Source: Margaritifera margaritifera (Eukaryota > Mollusca > Bivalvia > Unionida > Margaritiferidae). Taken from it: a stretch of DNA of 64,000 nucleotides. Positions 50,597 through 62,066 of the stretch are shown here, piece by piece; position 1 is the first letter of the stretch; the number at the start of each line of letters is the position of its first letter. Position numbers and translations under genes: made by a program. The stretch covers positions 1 to 64,000 of the forward strand of contig JAQPZY010001620.1 in NCBI GenBank assembly GCA_029931535.1, given 5' to 3'. The notes beneath the pieces are model-generated. The model had not been told where the DNA came from. It did not search any database and was given only the letters and a program-made list of their open reading frames with translations.

Positions 50597-51489
50597 TGTA
50601 ACAGCCATTGTTACGGAATTATGTATCATTTCTTTTAAATAATGGTATAGTCTTATTAGTTTATGACCTCTGTATAAGAGTCTAATAGGTGTCGTTTTGC
50701 AGAGTTCACATATACGGTAATTTCAATGTGACCCAGTACATTGGTCCGGGGAAAATCAATATTATCGTTTGAAGCATTAGTCATGTCACGTGAGTTTTGC
50801 ACTTGACCTGACCTGGATTTCGTAATTCAGGAATGATTCATTTTGTTCACCAGAAGTTAGATAGTAAGATCGTAATATTAAGGTGTTGATTTGAGACGGA
50901 ATAAGAATTTGGTTTGTTTCAATGACGCAGTACTGAAACTATAAAATAAGATGTAATCGCAGCGTTCGTCATTCTACATAGTTTCATCAGCTTGAGAGGT
51001 CTTTAACGAAATTGGTTCTTTGTATGTGATATTATTATTTCAGAGATATTATTATACAGTACATTTTGGATTTATTACTGCTACTTCAGAAATATTTCCA
51101 GACTACATTTTTTGGATTTAATACTGACATTTAAAGATTTAAGATTTATTCAGCTCCTTTGGAATTATTGGAAACATTTTTTTAGAACTTGTATGATATT
51201 CTACATTCAAAAGGATTTATTTGGAATTAATAATATTTGGATATAACTGATTCTTGTTAGTACATCAGCACAGTGGTGTTTTCATTCGGAACATTCTTTA
51301 TTCGGAATATTTTGGATAACTTCCAGATCAGTGAACATTAGAACAATTTAGGACTTTTAATGATATTCTATACTGTAAGTTATTTTTAATTCTTTCACTT
51401 TGATTGTTTATTGAAATATTTTTATATTTTAGGAAATTCAATTTGTTTGTAAATCTTGAAAGCTTGTTTGAGTCTTTTATTTTGTTACA
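50597..51489 (+). mobile_element. candidate solo LTR
   Basis: Bounded by TGTAAC and GTTACA (perfect 6-bp inverted ends). AT-rich and non-coding, with repeated words such as 'ggatttattactg' and 'cattcggaacattct', the latter also at 34810. No 5-bp target duplication (tatct / ttacc), so the boundaries are tentative. Confidence 0.35.
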
Positions 51490-51494
51490 TTACC

Positions 51495-51545
51495 CCTAGT
51501 CGTAAAACCATTCAGAGTATCTAGTCGTAAAACCATTCAGATGAT
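51495..51545. repeat. 27-bp tandem duplication
   Basis: 'ctagtcgtaaaaccattcag' occurs twice, 27 bp apart, just after the candidate LTR. Confidence 0.85.
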
Positions 51546-54500
51546 ACTCGTATGACATTAATTTTGCTATGTTTTTTGGGTGGGGGTGCGGATGTGTGGT
51601 AGTTGTGGTTGGGCAGAAAACAAAAAATTATTATATCAACATAAAATTTAGAATGCGTTGTAAATCAGTGCAACACGTGATGTCTTATTTAATCTTATCA
51701 GTGTATTATTTACACTTAGATGATGTCTTCTACAGGATGCCTCTTTGAGAGTGAAATTTTGACCTAATATGACTTGAAATGGGTTAATTAAAATTTTGCA
51801 GAGATTTTTAGATCATATTGTTGATAAGCAATGGGAAAAATAAAAGTTAATTTGGGTTATGACTATTTCTCAGTCGAAACAGTACAAAAAAGTACTGATC
51901 ATGTAGACAAACATTTCATGTAATCGTCCACTGATGTTCACTTATTTCATAATATGAAGTTAAACTTTCAGTATCTCTTTAGATATTGCCAAATTCATAC
52001 ACTGTTACGTCATCCTCTGTTTTGTACATATACCCCTTCCACCTAATTTTTGCTAAAAAATGGCGCGGAAAATGAACTATTCATGTGATTAAACCCGCTG
52101 TTCGTGATATTCGTTTGTAAAGGAAGGGCCGATGCACTCATATATAGGATTTTTTTAAAATTAAATTGTAGAAGCCACACAATTCCAAGTAATTTTTGAT
52201 CTGCTGATCTTCTCCGTGTCTTATGGGGGGTTTCTTTGTCTTTTATCTCTTTTGTAACGGAATGGTTGCTGTTTAAGTTTTAACTCTAATTAAAAAGTAG
52301 TAGATTATCCTTTATAGATCGGATAATCCGAATAACTTTACATGTAATAGACAATACATGCGTTTAACGAGTTGTAGAAACCGCAAAGTTGAAAAAAAAT
52401 TGTACACTAGAGAATAAAATTGTATTAACAGTGACAAATAAGAGTACTATTCTGCCTAATTTCCTTTCTCGTTTTCTGTCCGCCTATTTGTCTGTCCATA
52501 AATCAATCATTTATTCTTTATTATCACCGTTTCAGATTGAGTGCAGCATTTTTCTATCTGCTACTCCGATGGAAAACATCAGATTCTTAAAGCAACTTCA
52601 GTTCTCTTATAGGCTGTTACAGTTGTCTCTTTCCATTACTAGCCACAATCAATAAACGACATTAAGAGTGTTTCAGTCAAAGTCGTATTATGAAGCAGAC
52701 AGTATGCTTCCATTTAGTGTCTTTTATCATCGACAACGAATATACATGCATTCAAATTCAGTTACTTTCAATCCGAAACGATATTATCTATCTTCAACCT
52801 TATTGCTGCACCTTAACAGGTATAAAATCCAAATAGCACATAATTCTATGGGTGTAACCATTAACTAAATATTGTACGTCTACAAACACAACAAAAAAAT
52901 AAATGCATTCAATGAATGTCTTTAATGAAATATTATGAAATATTAGTTGACAGGTGAATAGTAAGCACTAAATACAATATTGAAAATGTATTTATTCTCA
53001 TCAGGATAAATACCTGGGTAAGATGAGTCCGAAAAAAAAAAGACTTTCAAAGTTGAATTTTCCATTTCTCGACATGAGATATCGGCGTTACGTGAAAATG
53101 ACAGCTCTGATTGTTAGTTTAGAATATTTTACGATGTGAACACTGTCATCTGCCCGTACGGACAAAAGCTGGTCTGGAGAATACAACCGCAAGAGACTAG
53201 CTCCTAGAATATTTGTACTATCTCAACTGCTAATACGGTGTTACAAATGCACGTTAGGATTCAGGCATAAGAGATGAAGTAATTTAACGTGGTAAAATCA
53301 AAGTTTGATGTCATTCTTAAAATATTTGAAAATATGTGTCCATTGTTGCATCCGGGTTTCCCAAACTTGCAAATTATGACCGCTGTGACGCTGCTATATT
53401 ATTCTTCAGATAATTAATCATGGTATCAATTAAAGGCGCTAATTGCCGAAATTTTCTCCCAATCAATAACGGATTGCCATTTTAAAAAATGATCGAGCCT
53501 GCGCGGAAAAATGCAAAGTAAGAAAATTAAAAATGCTATGGTCAAAGGACTAGTTGATTATTCTCACTGATACATATATTTTGAATTTTTATGTAATCTT
53601 AATGTTAAAAAATATTCTTTATTCATTAAATTCCGATATAACATTTCAAACCAAATGAACTATGGTTGGAACTCAAAATTATAACAATGACAACATTATC
53701 TAGAATTTAACAATACCCGGCATGCAGAAGAACCTATCAAGAGAATAATGTCAACTCTGTCATGACTAAGTTTAAGGCTCAGAACAATATATATGGCAGT
53801 TTTACTTAGTACACATACACGTACACGCATAAACGCTAAAAAATTAAGTTTTAATAACACAGTGATACTTAAACAACTTAAAAGAGTTCGTTGAGACCTT
53901 TGTAAATATAAATGTGCTTAAAGTTATAGGTAGCTAAGACCCACAATAACATCCATTCGCACCAGTCTTTTCCATACAAACTAACAATTATTCTACATAT
54001 ATGTATTTTATTTACTTTAATAATACATTTGTTTGGACAACGCGTGCTGGACAACCCGGTAAAGAACATCTATAGTAAATGAAACGATTTTCCTTTTCCA
54101 CAACCACACTACATCCAATGAAGTGATGACACAGGTTTTAGAAATGTTTAGTGTATCGTCAGCATCTCAGAGATAATTGTAAAATTAGGACTCCTCCATA
54201 AAGTGGCAACCACAGTAGTGCACCCATTCTCAATATTGTACCTAAAATTCATAAAATAAAATAATTTCAATATTATGTATATTATGAACGAGAGAGAGAG
54301 AGAGAGAGAGAGAGACTACTAACCCATCTACCCAAAGACCTACTCTACGAAAAAAGAAAGTTATCCAGTACCTTAACTATCTATCTTTATAACTACCTAT
54401 CCACCAATACAAAGTTACTAAATAACTAACCCAAAGACGTACAAACTAATTACATTTTAAGAACAGAAAAAAAAAGTCAGACATGGATTTTATAATGCCT

Positions 54501-55475
54501 GCGCAGACGCTTTATAGATTTAATTGGACGTAGGGTGGGTGGGTCTACTCATTTAAAGATTTGTGTGAATTGTCATTGTGAATGCTAGCAGCTAAAATTA
54601 AGGGCGACACGTGAACAAAATAGACTTTTCAAACATTTCGTAATTAGATATATCTAGCCATAATAATTGCTTTGCCAAAGTACGGAAGAAACTCAAGGAA
54701 GCACTTTTCAAGGTCAAGAGAGTAAGTGCACAGTCATAAAACTGTTGTATAGGTTTGCTCGCATTTGAAATACCACAGGAAGAAGGTACATGTAGGTAGA
54801 AGTGACTTATATGTACTTTCATATTTCATTGAATATTATCATTCTTTGCATTTATATGTAGCTCAGTTTTCTAGAAACTGTTACATGTATGGTCATGAAA
54901 TGTGTGCAATCATCTTTAATATTTAGGTTAGCACCCATAAAAAATCAGTTGTGGTTGTAATGATCTACTTTTCTTGATAATCTGGCTATACTAAGTTTGT
55001 GGATTCTGTAGCGGGGAAGCAGGCGACATATACATTATTTCCTGTTTGCTCATTTTACAGCACATACCTTCAAATTTGTATCAATTATAGGTGTGAATAA
55101 AGAGACAAGTGTTTAATTTGGATTGATTTCATGAATGGGAAACGCAGTAATAGCTTTACTTCATGCACTATTTGATTTGCGTCCTCTCTTGGTACTTTTC
55201 TAACGTACCAATATCATTTTTTTTAACAGAAGGATTACACTGCTCCATTACAACAGGGGACGAGCGATATAATTAAGACACAGCTGACTTCTCAGTATGC
55301 ATCCACATTTGGTTTTGTCAGTCTGCGTGTAACAATTCAAAGAACGCAAGGACAAGAAATCCAAAGTCTCAACCTAGTCTGCTTTATATGTATTAAAAAA
55401 TATGTAAAAAAGCGGAGCAAAATATACCCACCACGCTCCCTTCCCTCCCCTCCCTTCCAAATAAATAAATAAATT

Positions 55476-55554
<79 letters not shown>

Positions 55555-56279
55555 CAGACCCTCTTTCTACTCTTTCCTCCTGTCAGAGTAAATGTTTGGA
55601 CAAATTCATACGAAAGAACTATCCAGTCCCAGGATAGAGTTTTAAGGGGGAACCATCTAGTCGCTTTTCAGATAAATATTGCATAATTTAATACTATGTT
55701 CTAGAAATGTAAATGGTATTAAAACTTAACACAGTCGAACGCAAAGTAGCATACAAAGCGCAGTGACCTAGTTTTGGATCAATGCAGAAACCACACAAGA
55801 TGCATCATAATTAGTGATTGACCAAACAGCTACGGAAAATCAACAGCAGAACCGAACTAAATTAAATGAAGCTTGCTATTTAGTCAAAGTGCTCCTTTAG
55901 CTGCAAATACCGCTATTGTAGCTTTCACACACTATATAGATAAAACAATCATAATTAAATGATTTTTTCTTGTTCTAACTGTGTTTACAAGGCGATTATC
56001 AAAAACACTACCAAATTGTACTGTTTGATTCAGCGTGTGTTTTATACTCACTTTATGATTTCTTTCGTTAAAACTTGAACGTAAAATATAATACGACAAT
56101 TAAAAAAAGAGGCTGGGGTCAGGATTTAAACAGTCTCTGCAGGCAGTGACGTTGTTTCAAAAAAGATGAATCAAAGATGAATAAATTACTAAATTGCAGA
56201 TGGAAATTTATGAAAGATGTGACAATACATGCGTATATAGTGAATGGAATATATGTAGTTCTTCCTATCCCATACTAAC
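51546..56279. other. gene-free; microsatellites
   Basis: No exon recognised. Contains (GA)n at 54290-54315 and (AT)n at 55481-55550. Confidence 0.45.
55481..55550. repeat. (AT)n microsatellite
   Basis: Uninterrupted AT run. Confidence 0.98.
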
Positions 56280-56528
56280 CAGAGCTTCTTTGTTCGGACT
56301 TCTCTGGCTCACAACCCGATCCATCGCTTGAATTACAATTTACAGTTTCATCTTCTTGTGGAATGATTGACAACCCAGATGAGGAAAATTCAGGTTCCAC
56401 CTCCTCCACGAAAGGGATGTCTGTGACGTTAGTTGTGATAGTATAATCAAGGTCGATTCCACTTCCAAGCTCTATGTCATTTTCTGATAAAGAGCAGATG
56501 CTTCTCTCTGTATGAGACAAAACTATAA
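56280..56528 (-). CDS. candidate internal exon, unknown gene
   Basis: On the minus strand a consensus acceptor (tttacttccttgcag) precedes 249 open bases, ending at a donor (CTCTG|GTTAGT). The frame reads IVLSHTERSICSLSEND, then an acidic, Ser-rich stretch with DIPFVEEVEPEFSSSGLS and IIPQEDETVNC, ending CEPEKSEQRSSG. It enters after two bases of a codon and leaves after one. The composition suits a disordered regulatory segment, such as a receptor tail or the N-terminus of a cell-cycle regulator. It is on the same strand as, and upstream of, the CDC25 exons, so it could be a 5' exon of that gene; nothing in the sequence proves this. No domain recognised. Confidence 0.5.
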
Positions 56529-56757
56529 CTGCAAGGAAGTAAAGATTGTGTTTAATAGTACTATCAAGTCATTTGTAGTTATCTTCATTGTTCCTCTGTA
56601 CTTTTCAAAAGTAATCATAAATACTAACATGGAAATAATTTTGTTCTATCGCAGTTTCAAATACTTTACTGCTCACCAGAGGGTCTGTACCAGTTGCTAC
56701 ATGAAACTGGTTACCGCACAACGTTACTTTATCTTGATTCTGTGAAATTTTTGTGTC

Positions 56758-56909
56758 CAGTGCCTAACTTCAAATTGTGCCCTCCCCCCCCCCCCCTGCA
56801 AACATTTAGAGTAGGCCACTGTCAAATTAATGTAAAGCGGGATTTTGGGCCCCCTCCTTGCGCCCCCCCCCCCCCACTCCGCATTGCGGGGGAGATAGTT
56901 ACGCCATTG
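56758..56909. mobile_element. hAT MITE, 152 bp
   Basis: Left end CAGTGCCTAACTTC, right end on the other strand CAATGGCGTAACTATC, both variants of the hAT terminus CAGTGGCGTAACTA. Flanks tttgtgtc and tttgtttc form a 7/8 target duplication. Two poly-C runs lie inside. Non-coding. Confidence 0.7.
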
Positions 56910-57072
56910 TTTGTTTCACCAGCAGATAAAAAAATTACCAGTCATTACACTTTAATTTTTCCTTTGTAAATATTCCACCGAGTCGAGAGTAAAAAAAGGA
57001 AACAATTCGTGATGTAACTGGTTCAGACTCTAGACCTACAAAAATACCTGTTTTTCCGTGGTATCATGAAAT

Positions 57073-57143
<71 letters not shown>

Positions 57144-57255
57144 TCGACGGCAAATAGGCCGGGTTATCAACAATCAACAGACTAAAGATAAAATATTAGA
57201 CAATGCATATATCATTTTCGACGACAGAATGAAAATAGTAACGCCCTTCTGCCAT

Positions 57256-57288
<33 letters not shown>

Positions 57289-58024
57289 CAGGAAAACTTA
57301 TTATTACTGTATTCCAGCAAGATTTACTCCCCTTGGGTACTATACATATACAAGAAGATTACCTTTCCTATTTAAATACAGATTGCTCTTAAAATGTTCT
57401 TTTATTCGTGTGAAAGGATTTTTTTTTCTCTTCATTTTATTGAACTTTGAATATAGTGATTTCTTTAAAATTAATTTAAAGTCGACCACAGTTACCATAT
57501 TGTTCTTAGTTTCTAGACTGTTTCCCTATCTGTTTAACGTTTGGCGTAAGGCGTATAGGATAAACATTATGACGTCACAAATGAAACGTTTCGCATGCAT
57601 CCAATCAAAGCAACGTTACATAGATCAATAATCGACGTACCGGCTCTGCCCAGTTCTCCGTCCGTATACAGACTAGCTAAAATATATTTTATAGGTAATT
57701 CTCTGCCTCGGTTTCAATAAATATAGCTGGAATGTAGTGATCGCATTGCTCATGCTATTAATTTTTGCTTGTAATTTATTGTTAAAGTTCGATCTAAGCT
57801 TTTTATCCCCCTTTTGTGTTCATCTACTTAAATACGATCAAGTTGCGTATCCAGGGTCGGGCTGGCGGCCTACCTACCCCCTGCCCCGAGAAATCGCGTT
57901 TATATCAGGCCTTAGGGGCTTCAGGAAGCAGGTCCCCAAGCAACCCCCCCCCCCCTCACCGGAAATCTCTTGGTATCACTATAGGCCAGTTCTACTCTGT
58001 GTATATCTTTTTTCTTTCTTTCTT

Positions 58025-58091
<67 letters not shown>

Positions 58092-58329
58092 GAGTATATT
58101 TAATTATATTATAACTGTTTCCAAAGTTGTATTGCAATTGTACAGTTCGTCGGCATTTGTATACAAATTAATTATAGTGTGAAAGTTTTTCCACAATGTA
58201 CACAGTTTCAGCTCACAAAGTCAGATTAGGCACTCACTGAATGAGTGGGTGCATTCGATTTTACATATCTGTAAGTTACATCTGGATCCGAACTGCACAC
58301 GGATGTTAATATCCTTAAATTCATTTTAT
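56910..58329. other. no gene seen; CT and T tracts
   Basis: (CT)n at 57075-57140, poly-T at 57259-57289, and (CT)n followed by (CA)n at 58020-58091. A GC-rich patch at 57855-57960 with a C run may be another MITE, but no ends were found. Confidence 0.45.
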
Positions 58330-59067
58330 ATAACGGTAACTGCCCGTGTACAAGACTCAGGTGATATAAGCGTCACTGCCCATGTACAAGACGCACGTTA
58401 TATAACTGTAAATGCCCTGTACAAGACGCACGTTATATAACTGTCACTGTCCGTGTATAAGACGCACGTTATATAACTGTAAATGCCCTGTACAAGACGC
58501 ACGTTATATAACTGTAAATGCCCTGTACAAGACGCACGTTATATAACTGTCACTGTCCGTGTACAAGACGCACGTTATATAACTGTAAATGCCCTGTACA
58601 AGACGCACGTTATATAACTGTAAATGCCCTGTACAAGACGCACGTTATATAACTGTAAATGCCCTGTACAAGACGCACGTTATATAACTGTAAATGCCCA
58701 TGTACAAGACGCACGTTATATAACTGTAAATGCCCTGTACAAGACGCACGTTATATAACTGTCACTGTTAGTGTACAAGACGCACGTTATATAACTGTAA
58801 ATGCCCTGTACAAGACGCACGTTATATAACTGTAAATGCCCTGTACAAGACGCACGTTATATAGCTGTAAATGCCCTGTACAAGACGCACGTTATATAAC
58901 TGTAAATGCCCTGTACAAGACGCACGTTATATAACTGTCACTGTCCGTGTATAAGACGCACGTTATATATCTGTAACTGCCCGTGTACAAGACGCACATT
59001 ATATAACTGTAACTGCCCTGTACAAGACGCACGTTATATAACTGTCACTGCCCGTGTACAAGACGCA
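58330..59067. repeat. 35/36-bp minisatellite
   Basis: About 20 units of ctgtaaatgccctgtacaag + acgcacgttatataa (35 bp), alternating with a 36-bp form ctgtcactgtccgtgtacaa + gacgcacgttatataa. The two forms recur in blocks, suggesting block duplication. Unrelated in sequence to the 35-bp array at 1-8915. Confidence 0.96.
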
Positions 59068-59892
59068 GCTAACTGCTTGAAAGAGGAAAGAAAGAATATT
59101 TACACACTGTCGTAATTCAGTAGTGTGTTAAGTGCATCGGGTTCATGAGATGTTTCGATTTTCCAGCTAAGTATACTTTTTGACGACACATATTTGTACA
59201 TCTCCCTAATGTGAATAACTTGGTATGTACAGTCTAACCTGTATATAACAATCGCTCAGTGGACAACTCAAAATCAGTCTTTAAAGACAGGTTGTCTTTA
59301 TATACAGGTAAGAGTCATGCAAGTGGATTGGAAATGCAACATGAAGCAGTGATAGATCAGTGCTGCACCAAAAATGCTACATCAAGGGGCACTGTGTCTT
59401 TCTGCCCTCCAAACGAGCACACACACAATTTCAACTGGCCACAGAAACATACTAGATGGTTCTTAATGCACTAGTAGTGGTAAAAAAGCCAAGAGATAAT
59501 CTATTTGTTTTTGATAGTTTTTCCACAATAACTGTTGTCGTCTACACTGCACTATCATATTTTCTTTGAACACTTTTATTATTGTTTCAAAGGCATTATC
59601 AAGTGCTCAGGTAGCCCATAAAAAGAAGAACATTTACTTTTTTAAATATCTGGTTCACCTAAAGGAGCTGCACTAAGAAGTGTTCCGTTCTTTATCTTGC
59701 CCTCGTTTATCTATAGTGTTCACTCATTATCTGCCAGCGTTCGTTAATATAATTCCCTTGTTTTATGAAATATTTTTGTTTTGAAACTAATAAGCTATTG
59801 ATTAAATGCCATACTGTATTTCCGCAAGTTTGTCACCCCAGAGGTTCGGTCACGTTTGCCATTAATTCAACCTCAAACAAACGTTGCACTAG
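59068..59892. other. no gene seen
   Basis: Unique sequence without recognisable exon; the 71-codon plus frame at 59259-59474 has no family resemblance. Confidence 0.45.
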
Positions 59893-60095
59893 CAGCTGTT
59901 GGTGACTTTGCATTGCAACTCGGCTGTTGGTGACTTTGCATTGAAACTCGGCTGCTGGTGACTTCGCACTGCAACTCGGCTGTTGATGACTTTGCATTGC
60001 AACTCGGCTGTTGGTGACTTTGCATTGAAACTCGGCTGCTGGTGACTTCGCACTGCAACTCGGCTGTTGGTGACTTTGCATTGCAACTCGGGTGA
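59893..60095. repeat. 28-bp minisatellite with 84-bp super-unit
   Basis: Seven units of ctgttggtgactttgcattg + caactcgg. Three subtypes (gttggtgactttgcattgaa, gctggtgacttcgcactgca, gttgatgactttgcattgca) cycle in order, giving an 84-bp higher-order unit. 84 is 28 codons, which makes the minus strand open. Confidence 0.93.
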
Positions 60096-60425
60096 CTACT
60101 ACAAACCTTGAATTTTTTCATTGCCGTAAATCGTGTTTTAAAATGGAAGTCTCCTGCCATCTTGACATTTGTATCACTTTTAGCGACTCTGGCCATTGCT
60201 CTAGCCAACATAGACGTTGACATAATGTTGTTTCAACAGTGATTTCTTCCGAATTACTTTGTAACTACCGTCCTTACAGTAAATGATACCAAGGTAGACA
60301 GATGATTTAGCACTGATTCTTTTGGGCAAGGTTGGATTTTTACAAATATTTTGACTGGCAAAAAAAAGGACGCATTTTTATTCTGCACCGACACCCACCT
60401 ACAAAAATGGTTGCAAACTTTTCCC

Positions 60426-60428
<3 letters not shown>

Positions 60429-60485
<57 letters not shown>

Positions 60486-60578
60486 TATTTTGCGTTTTTC
60501 TCACATATTCTAACATGTTCTTACTATTGTGGTAGAATTACAAAGGCCTGTGATTCGGGGAAAGTACTAAAAACCTGC

Positions 60579-60644
<66 letters not shown>

Positions 60645-60737
60645 TCAGGCAGAAAGAAAGACAGAACGATTATGCTTGTAAAGTGCAGGTTATTATTTCA
60701 GATGGAGGATAACGTCGACATTAATTTCACCCCTTTA

Positions 60738-60794
<57 letters not shown>
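60429..60794. repeat. (TA)n, (GA)n, (TA)n cluster
   Basis: (TA)n 60429-60483, (GA)n 60583-60641, (TA)n 60742-60794. The open frames spanning them are repeat artefacts. Confidence 0.97.
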
Positions 60795-60798
<4 letters not shown>

Positions 60799-60799
60799 T

Positions 60800-60900
60800 A
60801 TATAATATGACACAAAAGTTAGGAAAACGCCGTGCGAAAATAACAAAGTTTCCCAACATTTCGACCTAAACAAGGTCTTCCTCAGGGGTCCATGAAATAC
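60800..60900 (-). other. motif found in Penelope-like/hammerhead-bearing repeats
   Basis: On the minus strand the sequence reads ctgaggaagaccttgtttag then gtcgaaatgttggg: CTGAnGA and GAAA boxes separated by a short GACC/GGTC stem. This 'ctgangaagacc...ggtcgaaa' word pair recurs in many invertebrate genomes. A full hammerhead fold is not supported, because no convincing stem I was found. Confidence 0.35.
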
Positions 60901-61019
60901 ATACACAGAGACAAACACGCAAAAAAGTGTAACGTGTAGAATAATACATATTTAAATTTTGGCACAGAAAAGAAAATCTATCAAAGATAATGAAACGGTG
61001 TTGCTTGGTTTTGGATGTT

Positions 61020-61177
61020 TTTCAGCACAAAACTTTGAACGTTATATCATGCCGAATCAAGTAGCTTAAAGTGCCGTGCCCAAGAACAAACCACGCTAGC
61101 CTACCCAATGGTGGGATTCGAACCCATACCATTCTGGTCACGATTAAAACGCCTTAACATCTGAGCCACAGCGGCTC
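61020..61177 (-). mobile_element. tRNA-derived SINE with V-domain
   Basis: On the minus strand from 61177: ggagccgctgtggctcagat (A box) and tatgggttcgaatccc (B box) give a tRNA-like head. Then cttgggcacggcactttaa, the conserved V-domain word of V-SINEs ('cttgggcaaggcactttac'). The 3' end is not delimited. Not a functional tRNA: the arms do not pair into a full cloverleaf. Confidence 0.75.
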
Positions 61178-61801
61178 CTTGTTGTTGTAACTGAAGTAGC
61201 ATTATTATCTGTAATAGTTGTAGTAGCAGCAACAACAGTAAGAGTAATGATGATAGTAATACACGTAATAGTATAGTATTCATCTACACCCCCCCCCCCA
61301 ACATTTTGTACCTCCACTACCGATTTTAAAACTAAAGGCATTAAGATTATATTTAAAAAAATGCACACAACGTAGTCATTTCATTCACCAATTTATAATT
61401 TCTAACCTGCTCGTCGCCAATTGGTCTCTAACACTGTTATCTTGTTCGCGTTTAAAACCAAATTAGAATATCTTTACTAACACGGTCGCCATATTAGCGG
61501 GGGCGAGTCCATTTTTTCAGACAAAAGATGTGATGTAGTTCGCCGTCTTCGATAGGTTCCAAATAATTCGAAAATTTCCGTAACTTTGGGAGTTACATCC
61601 CTTCGAACACATATTTATAGGAGTTACACCTTTTTTTTTTTTTTTGGTTCAATTTTTTAAAATAGAAATATTAAAATTAGACCTTGCAAATTTTGGATAC
61701 AGATGAAACAGTTGTTTCTGAAAATGGACTGTTCTAGGAATCGGAATAGAATTGTGAGCAGTCTGGTTGCTTACAGCTTCCGTTTGGTTCGAAACGCGAA
61801 C

Positions 61802-62055
61802 GAGGGCCCCGGGTGGCCGAATGGTCTAATGCGTTGGCCTTTACAGATCACTGACATCTCACCTCTGTCTGCGTGGGTTCTAGTCTTGGCTCGGCCAACG
61901 TGGGTATATGAGAAAGCTTGTAAGTAGTTTCCCGTGGGTTGGTTGTTCTTCCTGGGATTTTTCGGGTTCTTCCTCCACCAAATATACCGGCCGCCATGTA
62001 TAGCCTATCATGTGCTGAATAATGGCGTTAAACCCACAAAACCAAACCAAACCAT
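61802..62055 (+). mobile_element. tRNA-derived SINE, full length with target duplication
   Basis: Flanked by gaaacgcgaac on both sides (61791-61801 and 62056-62066). The head holds gtggccgaatggtctaatgc (A box, Ser/Leu-tRNA like) and ggttctagtc (B box). The body has ggttgttcttcctggg, ggttcttcctccacca and catgtatagcctatcatg; the tail is a short acaaaaccaaacc repeat. Same family as 18430-18634. The structure resembles RUDI-type molluscan SINEs, but identity was not verified. Confidence 0.9.
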
Positions 62056-62066
62056 GAAACGCGAAC

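Noticed and set aside
57855..57960. Further hAT MITE ('atccagggtcgggc')
   Set aside because: No matching opposite end or target duplication was found.
58330..59067. Relation to the 35-bp satellite at the window start
   Set aside because: Same period, but no sequence similarity between the units.
61091..61177. Possible tRNA gene on the minus strand
   Set aside because: Head of a SINE followed by a V-domain; cloverleaf arms do not pair.
61802..61895. Possible tRNA-Ser/Leu gene
   Set aside because: A and B boxes are present, but the sequence continues into a SINE body with an 11-bp target duplication and does not fold as a full tRNA.
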